Assembly (NCBI GenBank): GCA_041648665.1
Contig: JBAZOP010000046.1
Location: 1-22,091, forward strand
DNA length: 22,091 nt
Source: a bacterium
GTDB lineage: Bacteria; UBA10199; 2-02-FULL-44-16; JAAZCA01
Direction: 5' to 3'
Numbering within the stretch: position 1 is the first letter of the stretch; each line of letters opens with the position of its first letter. The translations under genes were made by a program, and so were the position numbers. A model generated the notes under the pieces. That model did no database searches and was not told the DNA's origin. It worked only from the letters and a program-made list of their open reading frames with translations. Below, piece by piece: positions 20,225-22,091 of the stretch.

Positions 20225-20278
20225 ATGGGGCGCGACGTGGCACAGATGAGCACCACGGCCCGGCAACGGGCACAATAG
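20225..20278 (+). CDS. Possible 17-aa minigene
   Basis: ATG 20225 (in a CACAATG) to TAG 20276. The peptide starts MGRDVAQMSTTARQ. It has a GAGGTGAGGGGG stretch upstream and sits between two small hairpins. It follows the same start pattern as true genes here but is too short to judge. Confidence 0.25.
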   Translation: MGRDVAQMSTTARQRAQ

Positions 20279-20279
20279 C

Positions 20280-20292
20280 GGGGCGCGGCCCC
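20280..20292 (+). promoter_or_regulatory. Small hairpin GGGGC/GCCCC next to a ribosome binding site
   Basis: GGGGC, loop GCG, GCCCC, followed directly by GAGGAGG for the GTG at 20308. Almost identical to the hairpin at 19821. Confidence 0.5.
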
Positions 20293-20307
20293 GAGGAGGC
20301 AGGACAA

Positions 20308-20520
20308 GTGGCACGCAGAATCACAGGTGACAAGTACGGGCGGGAAGCGCGGGCGCGGGAAGACAGGGCCATGATGAACGTTCACGGCGGCGGACTGGAC
20401 ACAATCGGCATGAAACCCTGCCGGACCTGTGGCGGGTTCGGCGACCAGGGCGGCAAGTTCGCGAAGAAGGGCGGGGCGGCGGCTTGCCCGACGTGCCACG
20501 GCAAGGGCATGGCATTCTGA
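20308..20520 (+). CDS. Small DnaJ-type zinc-finger protein, 70 aa
   Basis: GTG 20308 with GAGGAGG 8 nt upstream; the frame is open further left, but that part is intergenic hairpin sequence. The C-terminal half holds PCRTCGGFGDQGGKF and ACPTCHGKG. CxxCxGxG-like repeats are the DnaJ cysteine-rich zinc-binding module, here one pair of repeats only. The N-terminus is basic. It is probably a small RNA- or protein-binding factor, not a J-domain chaperone (no HPD). Confidence 0.75.
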   Translation: MARRITGDKYGREARAREDRAMMNVHGGGLDTIGMKPCRTCGGFGDQGGKFAKKGGAAACPTCHGKGMAF

Positions 20521-20534
20521 GACAACAGGCGGAC

Positions 20535-20549
20535 CCGGGCGCGGCCCGG
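20535..20549 (+). promoter_or_regulatory. Small hairpin CCGGGC/GCCCGG upstream of a start
   Basis: CCGGGC (20535-20540), loop GCG, GCCCGG (20544-20549). GGAGG for the GTG at 20568 lies about 7 nt downstream. Confidence 0.45.
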
Positions 20550-20567
20550 CAACACAGGAGGCAGATC

Positions 20568-20927
20568 GTGAAGACGCTATGCGACGAATGCCGCAAGGAA
20601 GCCGAATACAACGGGTGGACCAATTTCGCCACCTGGGGTGCGAAGCTCATCATGGACAATGACTCGGGGTTGTGGGATTTGGTGCGCGACCTGGCCCGCG
20701 AACATCGGGACAACAGCGCCGACCTGCAGGACGCCCTTCGCAGCCTGACGGAGGAACTGTGCGGGCTTGAAGACGGCCTCGGGGTTCCCCGCCCGAGTCT
20801 CATGGCGGCGCAACTCCTCGGCGCGGCCCTGTGTGAAGTGAACTGGCGCGAAATCGCGGAGTCGCTGCTGCAGGACCTGGCGGACGAGGAGCCGGAGGAA
20901 GACAACGGCGAGGGGGCGACCTCGTGA
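20568..20927 (+). CDS. Phage protein of the 'WTN-x-x-TW' type with N-terminal CDEC, 119 aa
   Basis: GTG 20568 with GGAGG 6 nt upstream. The N-terminus (VKTLCDECRKEAE) shares a CDEC segment with the gene at 18642. Then comes YNGWTNFATWGAKLIMDNDSG, which I recall as the conserved core of a widespread small phage protein family ('W-T-N-x-x-T-W-x-x-x-L-x-x-D-N'), function unknown. The rest is acidic and helical. The stop overlaps the next start (GTGA). Confidence 0.75.
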   Translation: MKTLCDECRKEAEYNGWTNFATWGAKLIMDNDSGLWDLVRDLAREHRDNSADLQDALRSLTEELCGLEDGLGVPRPSLMAAQLLGAALCEVNWREIAESLLQDLADEEPEEDNGEGATS

Positions 20928-21307
20928 AACACCTCTTCGGCAACAACTACGGTCCCCGGCAGGTCGGCGGGCAGTGGCAGGTCTGGCTGATTGAATACGG
21001 GTGGAGTCCAGCAGTGCGCGGTGGGGACCTGCGGCCCGGCGACGTGCTCCGGTGCAACTACGGCGCGAAGGAACCCGTACTTGTGATTGAGCGCGAGACG
21101 GCGGCTACTGTGTGGCTGACGGTGGAGGATCAGGGCAAGGTATACCGGGGCATCCGCAAGGCGAAGACCGCCCTCGTGGCCGTGGCGTCGGCGCAGGCCC
21201 TCGGGGGCGAAGTGAAGGCCCTGCGGCCCGTCAAGTGTGGCGGGTGCGGCTACACCGGCTTCTGTGTGTGCAAACGCGAGACGGTCCCGGCAGAGGTCGC
21301 ACAATAG
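20924..21307 (+). CDS. Hypothetical protein with C-terminal Cys cluster, 127 aa
   Basis: GTG 20924 overlaps the previous stop by 4 nt. Residues 1-100 look beta-rich (QWQVWLIEYGWSP, RPGDVLRCNYGAKEPVLVIE, ATVWLTVEDQGKVY), like a small barrel. The C-terminus has KCGGCGYTGFCVCKRE, four Cys in ten residues, a compact metal-binding tail. Unknown family. Confidence 0.7.
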   Translation: MKHLFGNNYGPRQVGGQWQVWLIEYGWSPAVRGGDLRPGDVLRCNYGAKEPVLVIERETAATVWLTVEDQGKVYRGIRKAKTALVAVASAQALGGEVKALRPVKCGGCGYTGFCVCKRETVPAEVAQ

Positions 21308-21314
21308 AGGCCCG

Positions 21315-21407
21315 GTGCCTTCGTCCTGCGCCGGCTGCGATCACGAATGGAGCGCAGGGCAGTTCACGCTCAACAACGAGGGGTTGCTTGTCGGCTTGCA
21401 GGAGTAG
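21315..21407 (+). CDS. Possible 30-aa protein
   Basis: A GTG at 21315, 7 nt after the upstream stop, with GAGG about 4 nt before it, and TAG at 21405. The peptide starts VPSSCAGCDHEWSAGQ and continues FTLNNEGLLVGLQE; CxxC-x-H looks natural. The gap is otherwise empty. Too short for certainty. Confidence 0.4.
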   Translation: MPSSCAGCDHEWSAGQFTLNNEGLLVGLQE

Positions 21408-21417
21408 AGATTCCGGA

Positions 21418-21431
21418 GGGGCTTATGCCCC
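21418..21431 (+). promoter_or_regulatory. Small hairpin GGGGC/GCCCC followed by CACAAT
   Basis: GGGGC (21418-21422), loop TTAT, GCCCC (21427-21431). CACAAT follows at 21432, then AGGAGG for the ATG at 21457. Confidence 0.45.
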
Positions 21432-21456
21432 CACAATCGCTCAGGAGGCGCGTACC

Positions 21457-21618
21457 ATGTCACAGGTCAAGCTCAAGTTCCGAGTCCAGCATTTCGACCG
21501 CAAGCGGGCCGCACAGACGAAGCGGGCGGACCTCGCGAGGCAGCAGCAGCGGCGGGCCGTGGGGCGCGGGGTGCTCCCCGAGTGCCCGGCGGAGGACCCG
21601 CAGGAGGTGGCCGCGTGA
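21457..21618 (+). CDS. Small basic protein, 53 aa
   Basis: ATG 21457 with AGGAGG 8 nt upstream. The product starts MSQVKLKFRVQHFDRKRAAQ and is rich in Arg, Lys and Gln, then ends in an acidic stretch. Basic and helical, so nucleic-acid binding is possible. Its stop overlaps the next start (GTGA). Confidence 0.6.
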   Translation: MSQVKLKFRVQHFDRKRAAQTKRADLARQQQRRAVGRGVLPECPAEDPQEVAA

Positions 21619-21803
21619 CCTCGCCCACCATCCGGCACCTGCAGGCCCGCTTCCTGCGCAACGCGGCGCACCTCGCGGGGGACCGGCGCGACCGAAGGCG
21701 GCTGCGGGCAGAGGCGGCGCGGTTGGAGGCAGGGCAGGTCGTATTGAGTACCCCGGAGTTTTCCGGGCAACACGACAACAGGAGATCACAATGCCAAACC
21801 TGA
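21615..21803 (+). CDS. Small Arg-rich protein, 62 aa
   Basis: GTG 21615 with AGGAGG 7 nt upstream, overlapping the previous stop. The product (VTSPTIRHLQARFLRNAAHL, then a run of Arg/Ala/Glu) is mostly helix with strong positive charge. It runs 13 nt into the next gene. Function unknown. Confidence 0.6.
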   Translation: MTSPTIRHLQARFLRNAAHLAGDRRDRRRLRAEAARLEAGQVVLSTPEFSGQHDNRRSQCQT

Positions 21804-22091
21804 TTATCACGAAGGCGGACTTAGACGAAACCGGGTTGTACGTCGGCGCGGCAGGCAATGTGGAGTGCGACGGCAGCATCATCATCGAGGCCGAATTGGG
21901 CACGGTGCGCTTCGCGGCATCGGTGAATGCGAAGGGACACATCGAAATCAGCGCCGGGTCGGGCATCAGCGCCGGGTGGGGCATCAGCGCCGGGGAGGGC
22001 ATCAGCGCCGGGAAGGGCATCCGCGCCGGGTCGGGCATCAGCGCCGGGGAGGGCATCAGCGCCGGGGAGGGCATCCGCGCCGGGTCGGGCA
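21791..22091 (+). CDS. Hexapeptide-repeat (beta-helix-like) protein, partial
   Basis: ATG 21791 lies in a CACAATG with GGAG just upstream, and the frame is open to the window edge, so the C-terminus is missing. Residues 1-52 (starting MPNLIITKADLDETGLYVG) are a non-repeat beta-like domain. From residue 53 the protein is a perfect run of six-residue units I-(S/R)-A-G-(S/W/E/K)-G. Regular hexapeptides with a buried Ile/Ala ladder suggest a left-handed beta-helix or similar solenoid. I recall phage early proteins with such 'G-x-I-x-A-G' runs, none with a proven role. Confidence 0.75.
   Translation, partial: MPNLIITKADLDETGLYVGAAGNVECDGSIIIEAELGTVRFAASVNAKGHIEISAGSGISAGWGISAGEGISAGKGIRAGSGISAGEGISAGEGIRAGSG
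21947..22090 (+). repeat. 18-bp in-frame tandem repeat, at least 8 copies
   Basis: Eight back-to-back 18-bp units, ATC(A/C)GCGCCGGGxxGGGC, each encoding one hexapeptide. Differences fall mainly in base 4 (Ser or Arg) and bases 13-14 (the variable residue). The array continues past the edge. Near-identity of the units indicates recent expansion. Confidence 0.95.

Noticed and set aside
21947..22090. Possible CRISPR array
   Set aside because: The 18-bp units are contiguous, have no spacers and are in frame with a protein.

Overview
The window is GC-rich DNA from a tailed bacteriophage or prophage (Caudoviricetes). The evidence is a head and packaging module on the minus strand: portal, large terminase, protease/scaffold, major capsid protein and a tail-completion-like protein. 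The order and several products recall the Mu head module (gpI-like protease/scaffold, gp36-like and gpG-like proteins, a DUF1804-like small terminase). No transposase, integrase, lysis gene, tRNA, rRNA or CRISPR array was seen. The host cannot be read from the sequence. Genes are cut at both window edges.

Layout. From about 16.4 kb leftward to position 1, nearly all genes lie on the minus strand in one tightly packed series with stop/start overlaps. In transcription order they are: a lone sigma region-4 protein, SSB, six small proteins of unknown function (several with Cys pairs), a small basic-rich protein, a dCMP deaminase, a 54-codon gene, a small-terminase candidate, a C5 cytosine methyltransferase, an HNH endonuclease, small Cys-containing proteins, large terminase, an N4/N6 methyltransferase and portal. 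A 300-base gap then carries a sigma70-type promoter and a structured leader. It is followed by protease/scaffold, decoration-like protein, major capsid, three small head/connector proteins and the tail-completion-like gene.

From about 16.43 to 17.24 kb is a divergent intergenic region with a promoter on each side, palindromes, a tandem direct repeat and a G-rich tract. From 17.24 kb rightward all genes are on the plus strand: about 15 small, mostly unrecognised proteins, as in phage early regions. The last one carries hexapeptide repeats encoded by an 18-bp tandem repeat and runs off the right edge.

Three things stand out. (1) The C5 methyltransferase is overlapped for nearly its whole length by a second open frame. 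The codon-position GC signature moves from the methyltransferase frame to the second frame through the middle third, then back at the methyltransferase C-terminus. (2) Gaps between the right-arm genes repeatedly hold hairpins: two-tier nested stem-loops, often beginning in the upstream stop codon and with changes that preserve pairing, and small GGGGC/GCCCC hairpins close to the ribosome binding site. The hexamer CACAAT is strongly over-represented beside these hairpins and at start codons. (3) The leader of the capsid operon has two mutually exclusive stems just upstream of the ribosome binding site.

All family assignments come from reading motifs and from memory of families. No database search was run.
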